Positions 36,220 through 45,351 of a stretch of 64,000 nucleotides of DNA are shown piece after piece. Numbering within the stretch: the first letter of the stretch is position 1; each line of letters begins with the position of its first letter. A program made the translations under genes and the position numbers. Under the pieces are notes generated by a model, which was not told the origin of the DNA, did no database searches, and saw only the letters and a list, made by a program, of their open reading frames with translations. The stretch comes from Cyclobacteriaceae bacterium (GTDB lineage: Bacteria > Bacteroidota > Bacteroidia > Cytophagales > Cyclobacteriaceae): assembly GCA_016787565.1 (NCBI GenBank), contig JAEUUG010000003.1, positions 310,001-374,000 of the forward strand, given 5' to 3'.

Positions 36220-38787
36220 ATGATTGAATACATCATCAAACTCAAACGCAATACAAAATCAATTTTCAAAGACCGTTGGGTTTGGGTTATGGCGTGGCGC
36301 GATGCCCGACACAATTTTTCGCGCCTTTTTCTTTTTGCAGCTTCACTCATTACCGGTATTGCTGCAGTCGTAGCATTGGATTCGGTGAACCATGCGCTGA
36401 AAGATGATATAGACCGGAATGCAAAAGAACTCATTGGTGCTGACCTGGTGGTAAACGGCAGCAAAAAATTTGAAGGTGAGACACGAGCAGCTTTTGACTC
36501 AACCCGGTTGCAACAGGCAGGAGAAGCCGACATGGCTTCGATGGTGTTGTTTCTTAATAACAACGAATCGCGGTTGATTCGCCTCGTGGCATTAGAAGGT
36601 GAATTTCCGTTTTATGGAACGATTGAAACGCAGCCCGCAGATGCATATCAAAAAATAAAAACCGGAAGGTTCGCCATGCTGGATGAATCGCTGGCTAGTC
36701 AATACGAAGTAAGTTCAGATGATTCCATTCGAGTAGGGGATGTCGTCTTCAAAGTAGCAGGTGTGGTTACCAAAATTCCAGGAGGGGGTGGCATCATGAC
36801 CACCTTCACACCTTCGGTGTATATCTCCATGAGCGAACTTGATTCCACCGGCTTGGTGCAATATGGAAGCCGGGTGAATTATAAGCAGTACTTTAAAACA
36901 ACAAGCGAAAAACAAGCAACCGAAGCACTTGAAAAACTCAAACCAACCCTCAAGAAATTCGGGCATTCATTCGAAACAGTTCAAGGCCGCAAAGAGGGTC
37001 TGGGCGAAGGCTTCTTATCCATCTACCGTTTCTTTTCCCTGCTGGCTTTTGTTGCCCTGATACTGGGATGCATTGGTGTCGCCAGTTCTGTCCATATTTA
37101 TGCGCGCGAGAAACGTGAGGAGGTAGCAGTGTTGCGCTGTGTAGGTTCTTCGGGCTGGCAAGCCTTTAATATTTATTTCATTCAGATATTCATTCTAGGC
37201 ATCATTGGTAGCTTTATTGGATCCATATTAGGTATTGGTATTCAGCAGGTTATACCGTTCTTCCTTAAGGGTATTATACCCTTCGAAATTGGTTTTGGCA
37301 TATCGTGGAGTTCGTTGTTACTAGGACTGATTTTGGGTACGATCATTTCTGTTTTGTTTTCAATTTTGCCGTTGGTATCGGTTCGTTTTGTACCACCCCT
37401 CACGGTATTACGTGCCGAGTCGGAAGCAACTAACGTTATTTCGAAAACGCGAATTGCTGCCATTATTTTGATTGCATTATTCCCCATTGTTTTTGCGACC
37501 ATCCAAACACGAAGTTTGGTAACGGGAGTCTTCTTTTTTCTGGGGCTGGCGGCTGCCTTGAGTTTCCTCACCGGAGTTGCGCTGATTTTGTTGTATGCTG
37601 TGCGCAGATTTTTTCCGAGCGGTGCCGGCTTTATCCTTCGCCATTCGTTGGCCAGTTTATACCGCCCCAATAACCAGACAAGAGTTTTGCTGGTTACGAT
37701 CGGGTTAGGCGCGTTCATCATCTCTACGTTGAATATTGTCGAGCAAAGTATGCTGAGTCAGGTTGAGTTCACCGGTCAGGAAAATCAATCGAATACGATT
37801 TTATTCGACATCCAACCGAGTCAGAAGGAAGGTGTGGTGAAATTAATGGAGGCCAATAAACTGGAAGTCAAACAGGTGGTGCCCATCATCACATGTCGCC
37901 TGAGTGAAGTAAAAGGAAAGGCCATCAATCAACTGCAGCGTGATACAATCAACAAGACCGAGAACTGGGCACTGACGCGCGAGTATCGTGTTACCTATCG
38001 GGATAGCCTGACGCATTCCGAAGAACTTACAAAAGGTGAATTGCATCACCGGAAGGTTGGGAAAGATTCGGTATGGGTAACCATATCAGAGGGTATGGAA
38101 GAGAACCTCGATGTTACTGTTGGCGATTCGCTCGTATTCGATATACAAGGTGTTGCGTTAAAAGCTTTCATCAGCGGTATCCGCAAAGTGGACTGGCCTA
38201 AGGATCCGCCCAACTTCATATTTGTTTTTCCAACCGGTGTGCTGGAAGAGGCTCCACAAATATTTGTCACGGCCACACGTATTGACGACAAGCAGATTGC
38301 CAATCAGTTTCAACAGCAATTGGTGATGCAGTTTCCGAATGTATCGCTTATTGATTTGCGCCTGATCTTAAGTACGGTGAACAGCCTGTTTGATAAACTC
38401 GGATTAGTCATTCGGTTTCTGGCCATGTTCAGCATCATCACCGGATTGGTGGTGTTGGCAGGTGCGGTTATTAACAGCAAGTTTGTACGCATTAAAGAAA
38501 ATGTTTTGCTCCGCACCATTGGAGCCCGAACGGCACAGATCACCAAAATCACGTTGATTGAGTATGCCTGGTTGGGTTTGTTTTCGGCCCTGACCGGCAT
38601 GATCCTTTCGATGGGAGGGGGCTGGTTGCTCACCACCTTTTTCTTTAAAATAACATTCGCTTTCGATTGGCTTGAACTGCTCATAATCGGAACGGGTGTT
38701 GTTGTATTAACGGTGGCCATTGGGTGGTTTAATTCCAGAGAAGTAATCAGTACGCCCCCACTACAGGTTTTGCGAAAAGAGAACTAG
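36220..38787 (+). CDS. ybbP: FtsX-like ABC permease, YbbP-like
   Basis: An 855-residue permease with ten membrane helices: one at the N-terminus, a large extracytoplasmic domain (about 50-260), three FtsX helices, two further pairs, a second periplasmic domain (about 530-700) and a final FtsX trio. The repeated signature near the cytoplasmic loop (EEVAVLRCVGSS and ENVLLRTIGART) is typical of the YbbP/FtsX class. It pairs with the ATPase just upstream. Confidence 0.88.
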   Translation: MIEYIIKLKRNTKSIFKDRWVWVMAWRDARHNFSRLFLFAASLITGIAAVVALDSVNHALKDDIDRNAKELIGADLVVNGSKKFEGETRAAFDSTRLQQAGEADMASMVLFLNNNESRLIRLVALEGEFPFYGTIETQPADAYQKIKTGRFAMLDESLASQYEVSSDDSIRVGDVVFKVAGVVTKIPGGGGIMTTFTPSVYISMSELDSTGLVQYGSRVNYKQYFKTTSEKQATEALEKLKPTLKKFGHSFETVQGRKEGLGEGFLSIYRFFSLLAFVALILGCIGVASSVHIYAREKREEVAVLRCVGSSGWQAFNIYFIQIFILGIIGSFIGSILGIGIQQVIPFFLKGIIPFEIGFGISWSSLLLGLILGTIISVLFSILPLVSVRFVPPLTVLRAESEATNVISKTRIAAIILIALFPIVFATIQTRSLVTGVFFFLGLAAALSFLTGVALILLYAVRRFFPSGAGFILRHSLASLYRPNNQTRVLLVTIGLGAFIISTLNIVEQSMLSQVEFTGQENQSNTILFDIQPSQKEGVVKLMEANKLEVKQVVPIITCRLSEVKGKAINQLQRDTINKTENWALTREYRVTYRDSLTHSEELTKGELHHRKVGKDSVWVTISEGMEENLDVTVGDSLVFDIQGVALKAFISGIRKVDWPKDPPNFIFVFPTGVLEEAPQIFVTATRIDDKQIANQFQQQLVMQFPNVSLIDLRLILSTVNSLFDKLGLVIRFLAMFSIITGLVVLAGAVINSKFVRIKENVLLRTIGARTAQITKITLIEYAWLGLFSALTGMILSMGGGWLLTTFFFKITFAFDWLELLIIGTGVVVLTVAIGWFNSREVISTPPLQVLRKEN

Positions 38788-38821
38788 CATCAGAATAGGT
38801 GCAAACCATTCTCTTGTCCGA

Positions 38822-38849
38822 TTGTATTTCCTGATTTTTAGTACCTTGA
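38822..38849 (+). promoter_or_regulatory. Candidate promoter of the T9SS type B protein gene
   Basis: TTG at 38822-38824, 17-base spacer and TACCTTGA at 38842-38849 approximate the Bacteroidota consensus; the ATG at 38881 is 31 bases further on. Spacer is slightly short and one -7 base deviates. Confidence 0.45.
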
Positions 38850-38880
38850 TGTTTCAGAGCTGGGACTTTATCTGTTTGTT

Positions 38881-41800
38881 ATGTTGAAGTGGAACCGTGA
38901 AAAGTATTTAGCCTTGCTTCCAGCGTTGCTGTGGGGTCATATCTTTTTGTACGCACAATCTGATCCCGGCTTAGCCTTTATCGAAAACAAGAATCAGTGG
39001 CCAACATCGGTAGATTTTTCAGCGCGTGTTCCAGGCGGCAGGATGATGATTGAGCCAGGCAAATTCAACTATTATCTCGTTGACGAAAAAAGGTTGGAAG
39101 AACTTCACGAGCAATCGCATCATGTGCCAACTGAATCAGGTGGAAATATAGAGCCTGCGATAACCATTAACGGGCATGCCGTAGAAGTTACTTTCATCGG
39201 TGCCAACCGGAGTTCTATTCCGATGCCCTTTGGAAAATCAACAACATACTATAATTATTTTCTGGGTGATGATCCCGATCAATGGGCCGCACAGGCCTAT
39301 GCATACGATGGTTTTTATTATAACGATTTCTATCCGGGTATCAACCTGAAAATATATTCCTTCGGTTCAGATGCCAAATATGATTTTATTCTAGCGCCTT
39401 ATGCTGATCCAACGCAAATTCTCATTCACTATAGCGGAGCCACCAACCTGGAGCTGGAGAATGGAAATCTCTATGTTCATACTTCACTGGGTGATATCAT
39501 TGAACGAAAACCACTGTCGTATCAATTTATTGATGGCAAAAAAGTGAACATTGAAAGTGAGTACAAGTTGGTGGGTAATCAACTTTCGTTTTGTTTTCCA
39601 AAAGGATATGATCCGTGCTACGAATTAATCATCGATCCCTTACTCATCTTCTCTACCTACTCCGGATCAACAGCCGACAATTGGGGAAGTACAGCTACAC
39701 CGGGCGAGAAAGGAAATTTATATTCTGCTGGTGTGACCAATCAAATTTCTTTTGGCGGAACATTTCCCACCACCGCAGGTGCATTCCAAACAACGTATGG
39801 CGGACTTTATGATATTGGAATTCTGAAATACGACTCCAGCGGACGTCAGTTATTATACGCCACCTACCTGGGTGGTAATAATTCGGAGTCCCCTCACAGC
39901 CTCGTGATGAATCCACAAGGCGATCTCATTGTATTGGGTACAACCAGTTCTGATGACTTTCCGACAACCGTTGGTGCATACGACCGCACCTTTAATGGTG
40001 GACAGTTTGTTTCCCACGTAGTGGAATACACCCATGGCGCTGATATTTTCGTAGCCCGCATTAAAAGAGATGGTACACAGTTGCTGGGGTCAACCTTTGT
40101 GGGCGGCTCTCAGAACGATGGCCTCAATCCCAATGGCGGAGCGCTTACCAAAAACTATGGTGATCAGTTGCGCGGTGACGTGATAACCGATGCAAATGGA
40201 AATATTTATGTGAGTTCGGTTACGGCATCGGCCAACTTCCCGGCCACTAAAGGTGTGGATTCTATTTACAATGGCGGATCAACCGATGCCATTGTGTTTA
40301 AGTTGAATTTCGATTTATCACAATTGCTCTGGAGTACTTTCCTTGGTGGTAACGGCACAGATGCATCGCACACCATAAAGCTGGATAAGGAACAAAACAT
40401 TTATGTGGCCGGAGGTACAACCAGTCCGGAGTTTCCAATTACGACTAACACCTACCAAACACAATACAAGCTAGGCGCAGATGGATGGATTGCAAAGATT
40501 GCAAATACCGGAGACAGTATTCATTACAGCACCTTCACCGGAACAAGTGGATTTGACCAAATTTATTTTTTGGATATAAATGAAGCTGCGGAAGTTTATG
40601 TGTACGGGCAAACCAATGGCACCTTTCCGGTAACACCAGGAGTTTACAGCAATCCCAACAGCGGGCAATTTGTACAGAAGTTTGACAACACGTTATCAAC
40701 ACTGATTTTTTCAACCGTATTCGGATCGGGCAGAGGACTCCCGGATATTTCTCCCACGGCTTTCCTGGTAAACGAATGCAACAACCTGTATTTGTCGGGG
40801 TGGGGTGGTATTGTGAATAGTCAGACCGGCAATTGGCCAACCAACACGGTAGGTATGCCCGTAAGTGATGACGCTTTTCAGAAAACAACTTCCGGTTCTG
40901 ATTTTTATTTCATTGTATTAACCGATGATGGCTCACAGCGACTTTATGCCACGTTTCTGGGTGGAACACAATCGCGCACCCATGTGGATGGTGGAACAAG
41001 CCGGTTTGATAAAGGTGGTATAGTTTATCATGCCGTGTGTTCCGGATGTGATGCCTTTAATGCTACCGGAAATCCAACATCCGATTTTCCAACCACGGAA
41101 GGTGCATGGTCGCGTTTGAACCGCAGTCAGAATTGTAATAATGCAGCGTTCAAATTCGATTTGTCATCGCTAAAGGCAAGGCTTCAAACCAACTCGGTTA
41201 GACTGGACATGCCCGGCTTAAATAAAGTTTGCCTTCCTGATAAAATTGTCTTTCAGAACTTCAGCACCGGGGGAGAAACTTATTTTTGGGATCTTGGTGA
41301 TAATACCCGAATTGTGAAGACCGACACTTCGCGCATCACGCACGCCTATCAATTGCCTGGCCGGTATACCGTTTGGCTGAAGGCTGTTGACGAAGGAACG
41401 TGTCGTGTAAAAGATTCAACCTCGGCAGTGGTAGATGTATTTCTGGCCGAAGCGGAGGTGCAAGACGATGATCAGTTGTGTGAAGGTGATCAGTACACTC
41501 TTCGCGCTAGTGGCGGAGCATCATATCACTGGATCAGTAAAGACAAAACATTTCAGTCTGACGCGCAAAACCCGCAGGTTTCGCCCCGCGATACTACCAT
41601 TTACTATGTAACTATTACGGAGTCCACCGGGTGCGTGAATCAGGACACCGTACAGTTGAATGTGGTGCCGGGCATTGGAGTGGATTTTGAAATTTTGCGT
41701 GAACCTACTTGTTCCGAACGGCCAACGATTGCTTTACGAAGTGTAACCGATAGTCTGCGTAATGATGATATTATCTTTTTCGATTTTGGTGATGGAACGA

Positions 41801-42192
41801 CTACGGATGACATGGAGACAGAGCACGCATACGAAGCCGATGGCGTGTACACTGTACGGCAGGTGGCGAGTCGTAGTGTGTGTGTCTATGAAAAAACAAT
41901 GCATGTTCCGGTGTTTAGTATGAAAATACCCAACGTGATTACACCCGGTGTTCAGGATGGAAAGAATGACACCTTCACCATTCAGTTTGGCAAGAACAGT
42001 GTGCTTACTCCGGGCGATTTCGGATTCAAGGTTTCATTGCTGGTATACAACCGTTGGGGCACCGTGGTATTTCAGAGCGATGACTACGACTATAACTGGT
42101 CTGCCGAAGGATTAGCAGCCGGTGTTTATTATTACGAAGCTATAATTGAAGAACATGGTGTTTGTAAAAGCTGGGTGCAGGTGATGAAGTAA
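38881..42192 (+). CDS. T9SS type B-sorted, gliding-associated large surface protein
   Basis: A 1103-residue secreted protein. Residues 1-26 form a signal peptide. About 30-260 resemble the N-terminal domain found ahead of SBBP repeats (FIENKNQWP, GINLKIYSFGSDAKYDFI). About 265-760 contain repeated SBBP-type beta-propeller units (ILKYDSSGRQLLYATYLGG, DIFVARIKRDGTQLLG). About 790-1000 hold PKD/Ig-like modules (FWDLGDNTRI, FFDFGDGTT). The final ~90 residues are a gliding motility-associated C-terminal domain (VYNRWGTVVFQ, GLAAGVYYY). It should be exported by the type IX system and attached to or released from the cell surface. The protein is typical of Cytophagales. Confidence 0.88.
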   Translation: MLKWNREKYLALLPALLWGHIFLYAQSDPGLAFIENKNQWPTSVDFSARVPGGRMMIEPGKFNYYLVDEKRLEELHEQSHHVPTESGGNIEPAITINGHAVEVTFIGANRSSIPMPFGKSTTYYNYFLGDDPDQWAAQAYAYDGFYYNDFYPGINLKIYSFGSDAKYDFILAPYADPTQILIHYSGATNLELENGNLYVHTSLGDIIERKPLSYQFIDGKKVNIESEYKLVGNQLSFCFPKGYDPCYELIIDPLLIFSTYSGSTADNWGSTATPGEKGNLYSAGVTNQISFGGTFPTTAGAFQTTYGGLYDIGILKYDSSGRQLLYATYLGGNNSESPHSLVMNPQGDLIVLGTTSSDDFPTTVGAYDRTFNGGQFVSHVVEYTHGADIFVARIKRDGTQLLGSTFVGGSQNDGLNPNGGALTKNYGDQLRGDVITDANGNIYVSSVTASANFPATKGVDSIYNGGSTDAIVFKLNFDLSQLLWSTFLGGNGTDASHTIKLDKEQNIYVAGGTTSPEFPITTNTYQTQYKLGADGWIAKIANTGDSIHYSTFTGTSGFDQIYFLDINEAAEVYVYGQTNGTFPVTPGVYSNPNSGQFVQKFDNTLSTLIFSTVFGSGRGLPDISPTAFLVNECNNLYLSGWGGIVNSQTGNWPTNTVGMPVSDDAFQKTTSGSDFYFIVLTDDGSQRLYATFLGGTQSRTHVDGGTSRFDKGGIVYHAVCSGCDAFNATGNPTSDFPTTEGAWSRLNRSQNCNNAAFKFDLSSLKARLQTNSVRLDMPGLNKVCLPDKIVFQNFSTGGETYFWDLGDNTRIVKTDTSRITHAYQLPGRYTVWLKAVDEGTCRVKDSTSAVVDVFLAEAEVQDDDQLCEGDQYTLRASGGASYHWISKDKTFQSDAQNPQVSPRDTTIYYVTITESTGCVNQDTVQLNVVPGIGVDFEILREPTCSERPTIALRSVTDSLRNDDIIFFDFGDGTTTDDMETEHAYEADGVYTVRQVASRSVCVYEKTMHVPVFSMKIPNVITPGVQDGKNDTFTIQFGKNSVLTPGDFGFKVSLLVYNRWGTVVFQSDDYDYNWSAEGLAAGVYYYEAIIEEHGVCKSWVQVMK

Positions 42193-42237
42193 GCGTTGCC
42201 AATGGGGTGTTATTGTCTTCTACGCAAGCTGAGATGA

Positions 42238-43899
42238 TTAGAAAACTCCTGATCGTTTGTTAATTACCTCTACTAACCAAAATGGATCTTCCTGAAACGA
42301 CATCCAATGTGATTTTAGTTTTTCTTCTAGCTGCAGGATTGACGCATGATTAGGATTCGTGTTTGAATTGTTTCTCTTAATACCCTCCAGATACTCCAAC
42401 AGGTTCCAGCACGTAGTAAACTGGCCACAGGTTATGATGGTGTTAAGCATATTCATTTTTTCAAGTTCATCACGTGTGAACCACAAGGTAGTGCTCATCG
42501 ATGAGGCTACTGTAGCCACTTCCTGAACCTTGGCTGACGGCATCAAATATTCCGGTATTTTTTTTTCCTGAATTTTGTCGCGGTATCCTTTTTCGTCCTT
42601 TCTCAATTCATAAATAGCATTCATCATCCTTCTGTTTTTCCATGATTCGTCATTATAAATTCGGTTATAGTTTAACCGCCTGACGTGTTTAAGAAATACT
42701 TCGTTCGTCATTTTTAACAACGAATTCTTGCGATTGGAGATCATGGTTTCATAAACCTGAAGTTTTAATCGTAAGAGTTTTCCGAAAGGCTTCAAAAAAA
42801 ATTCTGGTACATTAAACTTGATGGGCAATTCATTTAATAGTCTCCCCAGCAAAAACAATAAAATAGAGAGTGTGGCAATGGCTGTTGATACGATAATCAT
42901 GATCGTATTTCCATTCGTAATAAACAGATATAAGAGTGCTGCACAGGTAAGTAAAAGAACAGAATTTATGGACAGAATAATGGCGGGAGAAAGTTTTCTC
43001 CACCCTGTGGCGGGATGCTGGGTACTTTGTTTATAATCTTCCATGTATGGGCTCGCTACATCCGACACAATAATCAAGTCAAGTGCGTGCTCTTGTTGGT
43101 CAGGATGTTCGAGATTTCGTTTCATACGTTGGTCCGCTAACAGGATGGGTTCAATTCCCTGGTTGTCAACAATACCGCCATCCATTAACCCGACACGATA
43201 GTGCGGATTTTCGCAAAGCTCGGAAAGTTTACTTGATCCTTCATATTGAAAATCGGAGGGAAAATTTATGGGTTCGAATCCGCCAGGAAAACAGGAGGAT
43301 GCAGCGAGAATATCACCCATCCGGATTTCACTGGCGGCTTCTTCCGGAATGCGAAAGAATTTATTTCCGATGATTCCGCGTGGCGATTCTTCTGCCGCTG
43401 GTTTCGTTATTTTATCCGACCATTGAAATCGAAATTGTAGTGCATTCGAGAATTCCGTTGCGTTAAACGAAATATGCTTGAGATGAATCGGATTACTATC
43501 CGTCATCAGGGTGCCGAATGTAGAGCCCTTAAAAAGTTCTTTGTTATACACATCAGCAAAGGCATTAATCAAACTCTTAATTCTGTTTCTCTTCCAACCT
43601 TCATTTGAAAGAAGGCGATCTAATCCCAGCGAAACCAAATCAGTATCGTTCATGAAAGAGTAGAGCGTCTCATAGATTGTATCAAATGATTTACCTTGCT
43701 TGATGCCGACTGCATAAGCAGCACCCGTAATGGTACCACCGGATACAGTGGAGAGCGCTACAACATGTTCACGAAGGGGTTTGCCGAATAATGTTGTTTC
43801 ATTCAGATAGGAAAGTGTACCCAGGCAGAAGCACGCAGCTCGATAACCTCCCCCGGAGAATGCTAATCCTATTTTTAAGTCGATTGTTGAGGATTCCAT
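42238..43899 (-). CDS. Membrane-attached patatin-like phospholipase (third gene of protease-MBL-patatin operon)
   Basis: I start at ATG 43899 (553 aa), four bases after the stop of the MBL gene. Patatin features: oxyanion loop SGGGYRAA (residues 15-22), nucleophile in STVSGGT (Ser53, with Thr replacing the first Gly of GxSxG, as in cPLA2-like members) and catalytic Asp in LMDGGIVDNQG (about 240). Residues about 305-360 form two membrane helices, and a ~180-residue cytoplasmic domain follows. The enzyme would degrade phospholipids from the membrane face. Patatins are common effectors in bacterial conflict systems; this one is linked to a protease and an MBL hydrolase of unknown targets. Confidence 0.83.
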   Translation of the reverse strand: MESSTIDLKIGLAFSGGGYRAACFCLGTLSYLNETTLFGKPLREHVVALSTVSGGTITGAAYAVGIKQGKSFDTIYETLYSFMNDTDLVSLGLDRLLSNEGWKRNRIKSLINAFADVYNKELFKGSTFGTLMTDSNPIHLKHISFNATEFSNALQFRFQWSDKITKPAAEESPRGIIGNKFFRIPEEAASEIRMGDILAASSCFPGGFEPINFPSDFQYEGSSKLSELCENPHYRVGLMDGGIVDNQGIEPILLADQRMKRNLEHPDQQEHALDLIIVSDVASPYMEDYKQSTQHPATGWRKLSPAIILSINSVLLLTCAALLYLFITNGNTIMIIVSTAIATLSILLFLLGRLLNELPIKFNVPEFFLKPFGKLLRLKLQVYETMISNRKNSLLKMTNEVFLKHVRRLNYNRIYNDESWKNRRMMNAIYELRKDEKGYRDKIQEKKIPEYLMPSAKVQEVATVASSMSTTLWFTRDELEKMNMLNTIITCGQFTTCWNLLEYLEGIKRNNSNTNPNHASILQLEEKLKSHWMSFQEDPFWLVEVINKRSGVF

Positions 43900-43903
43900 A
43901 CGG

Positions 43904-45334
43904 TTAGGATATGGTGTACTCAACAAAAAGGGGTGTGATTTTAGGCTGGGAAACCTTGGCCCACGAGGCTTTTGCTTTCTTGCTGGTCTTTGGGTTGCAT
44001 TCATCTGCAAAGCCATCATCCATTCGGAGTATACGATAATTTGTTTTCTCCTTCAGTCTATTGTATAGGTTAGTGGCGGGCATTTGCCAGCCATTCACTT
44101 TGGTTATGTTGGGGTCTTTTTTATCAACAGGAATCATGGCAACCAAATCATCACTGGTCATTTTTTCAAGTGCGCTTTTTAGCGTTGAATTATGGCTGCC
44201 ATGGTGACCAACTTTGTAGAGCACAGTCCGGCTCAAAAGATTTTCCACAGTAGTTTCTTCACCTTTAAATTCCAGATCATTCCAGGATATCCAATTTCCG
44301 GTTTGGGCATCGGCCGCGAAAAGTAATACTTTTCCAGTCCGAACGATTTCAAAGGCAAGTACCAGGCTACTGTTGTTGGTAAACGTATCCATATATAACG
44401 CTAAACGAGAAGCCTGTTCCATCCAATCCTCGTCAATTGTGCGCCATCCATTTTCTTTTCGTTCATACAAATCAATAACTTGGTTGAGGGGAGCCGACCC
44501 TGATTTAGTTTTGTCGGTAAACCGTTTATAGTCTTTATTGAACGGAAATTGTTGCTCCTCTTTATCTTCTTTATTGTTTCTGTTTTCCATTGCTGCCATG
44601 AAATGCTGAATCATGTTGTTCATGGCACTTAGTTTATGATCATACGATTCTCCTTTTTTTGGATCCTTTCGATACAGTAATGCTTCATTTTTTGGAGGAC
44701 CCAATACATAGATGCGGAGATCACCAGAATCAATACCAGGAATTGCTTTTATTTCACCCGGTGAAAGGTAATCCACCTTTTTCTCACCGATGCCTTTTAA
44801 GATTTCAATTCCCTTTGCTGGCAATGCTGGAGCTGCCCCATAGAAACCGAGCAAATCATCCAGGAGATTTTTTGTATTGAAAGCTTTTCGCGCCATCGCT
44901 GAATGTGACCGATGACCAGACTTGTTTTTTGACAGCTCATCCAATTTTTCAGAAGCTTGCTTCAGGGATTTCCGCAGTTCCAAATGATTTGCACCGATGT
45001 TCACCGCTTGTTTGTTTTTTGGATTATCCAGCCACGATAGCCAGACTTGCTCAATGCCGATGGCTGTAAACAAGTCTTCGGCATGTACAAAACCACTCAC
45101 ATGATCGTTGTGTTGGTGTGTTGCCACCACAACATCCAGTTTGGCGCCCTTCAGTTGCTTATCCTTAATGTCACTCACAATTTGTCTCATCCGGTCTTGA
45201 GAACCTTTGCCATTTCGAAAAGATCCGCAATCGATTAGAACATACTTAACAATATTGTTGTGGTGAACCGTTAAGAGGAAACAATCTCCCAACTCTTTCA
45301 CTTTATACATTTTGATGTTTATACGGGTAGCCAT
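43904..45334 (-). CDS. ComEC-like metallo-beta-lactamase-fold hydrolase (second gene of operon)
   Basis: A 476-residue cytoplasmic MBL-fold protein. The zinc motif is ATHQHNDHVSGF (His73, His75, Asp77, His78), and the later YKVGHHGSHNST motif is the one seen in ComEC/Rec2 C-terminal and related nuclease or phosphodiesterase-like domains. A helical, Lys-rich insert of about 120 residues separates the motifs (NKSGHRSHSAMARK onward), longer than in simple family members. No signal peptide. It follows the metalloprotease gene by 17 bases and precedes the patatin gene by four. A nucleic acid or nucleotide substrate is plausible but not shown. Confidence 0.83.
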   Translation of the reverse strand: MATRINIKMYKVKELGDCFLLTVHHNNIVKYVLIDCGSFRNGKGSQDRMRQIVSDIKDKQLKGAKLDVVVATHQHNDHVSGFVHAEDLFTAIGIEQVWLSWLDNPKNKQAVNIGANHLELRKSLKQASEKLDELSKNKSGHRSHSAMARKAFNTKNLLDDLLGFYGAAPALPAKGIEILKGIGEKKVDYLSPGEIKAIPGIDSGDLRIYVLGPPKNEALLYRKDPKKGESYDHKLSAMNNMIQHFMAAMENRNNKEDKEEQQFPFNKDYKRFTDKTKSGSAPLNQVIDLYERKENGWRTIDEDWMEQASRLALYMDTFTNNSSLVLAFEIVRTGKVLLFAADAQTGNWISWNDLEFKGEETTVENLLSRTVLYKVGHHGSHNSTLKSALEKMTSDDLVAMIPVDKKDPNITKVNGWQMPATNLYNRLKEKTNYRILRMDDGFADECNPKTSKKAKASWAKVSQPKITPLFVEYTIS

Positions 45335-45351
45335 TTTTTGTTCGGTTTAGT

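Noticed and set aside
38881..42192. Repeated segments that could suggest a CRISPR or tandem DNA repeat
   Set aside because: The repeats are SBBP-type protein repeats (YATYLGG-like) with diverged DNA, not identical DNA repeats with spacers. No CRISPR array or cas gene was found.
43900..44019. N-terminal extension of the patatin protein into the MBL gene
   Set aside because: The extra 40 residues (basic, proline-rich) come from the 3' end of the MBL gene in another frame; ATG 43899 gives the normal patatin start four bases after the MBL stop.
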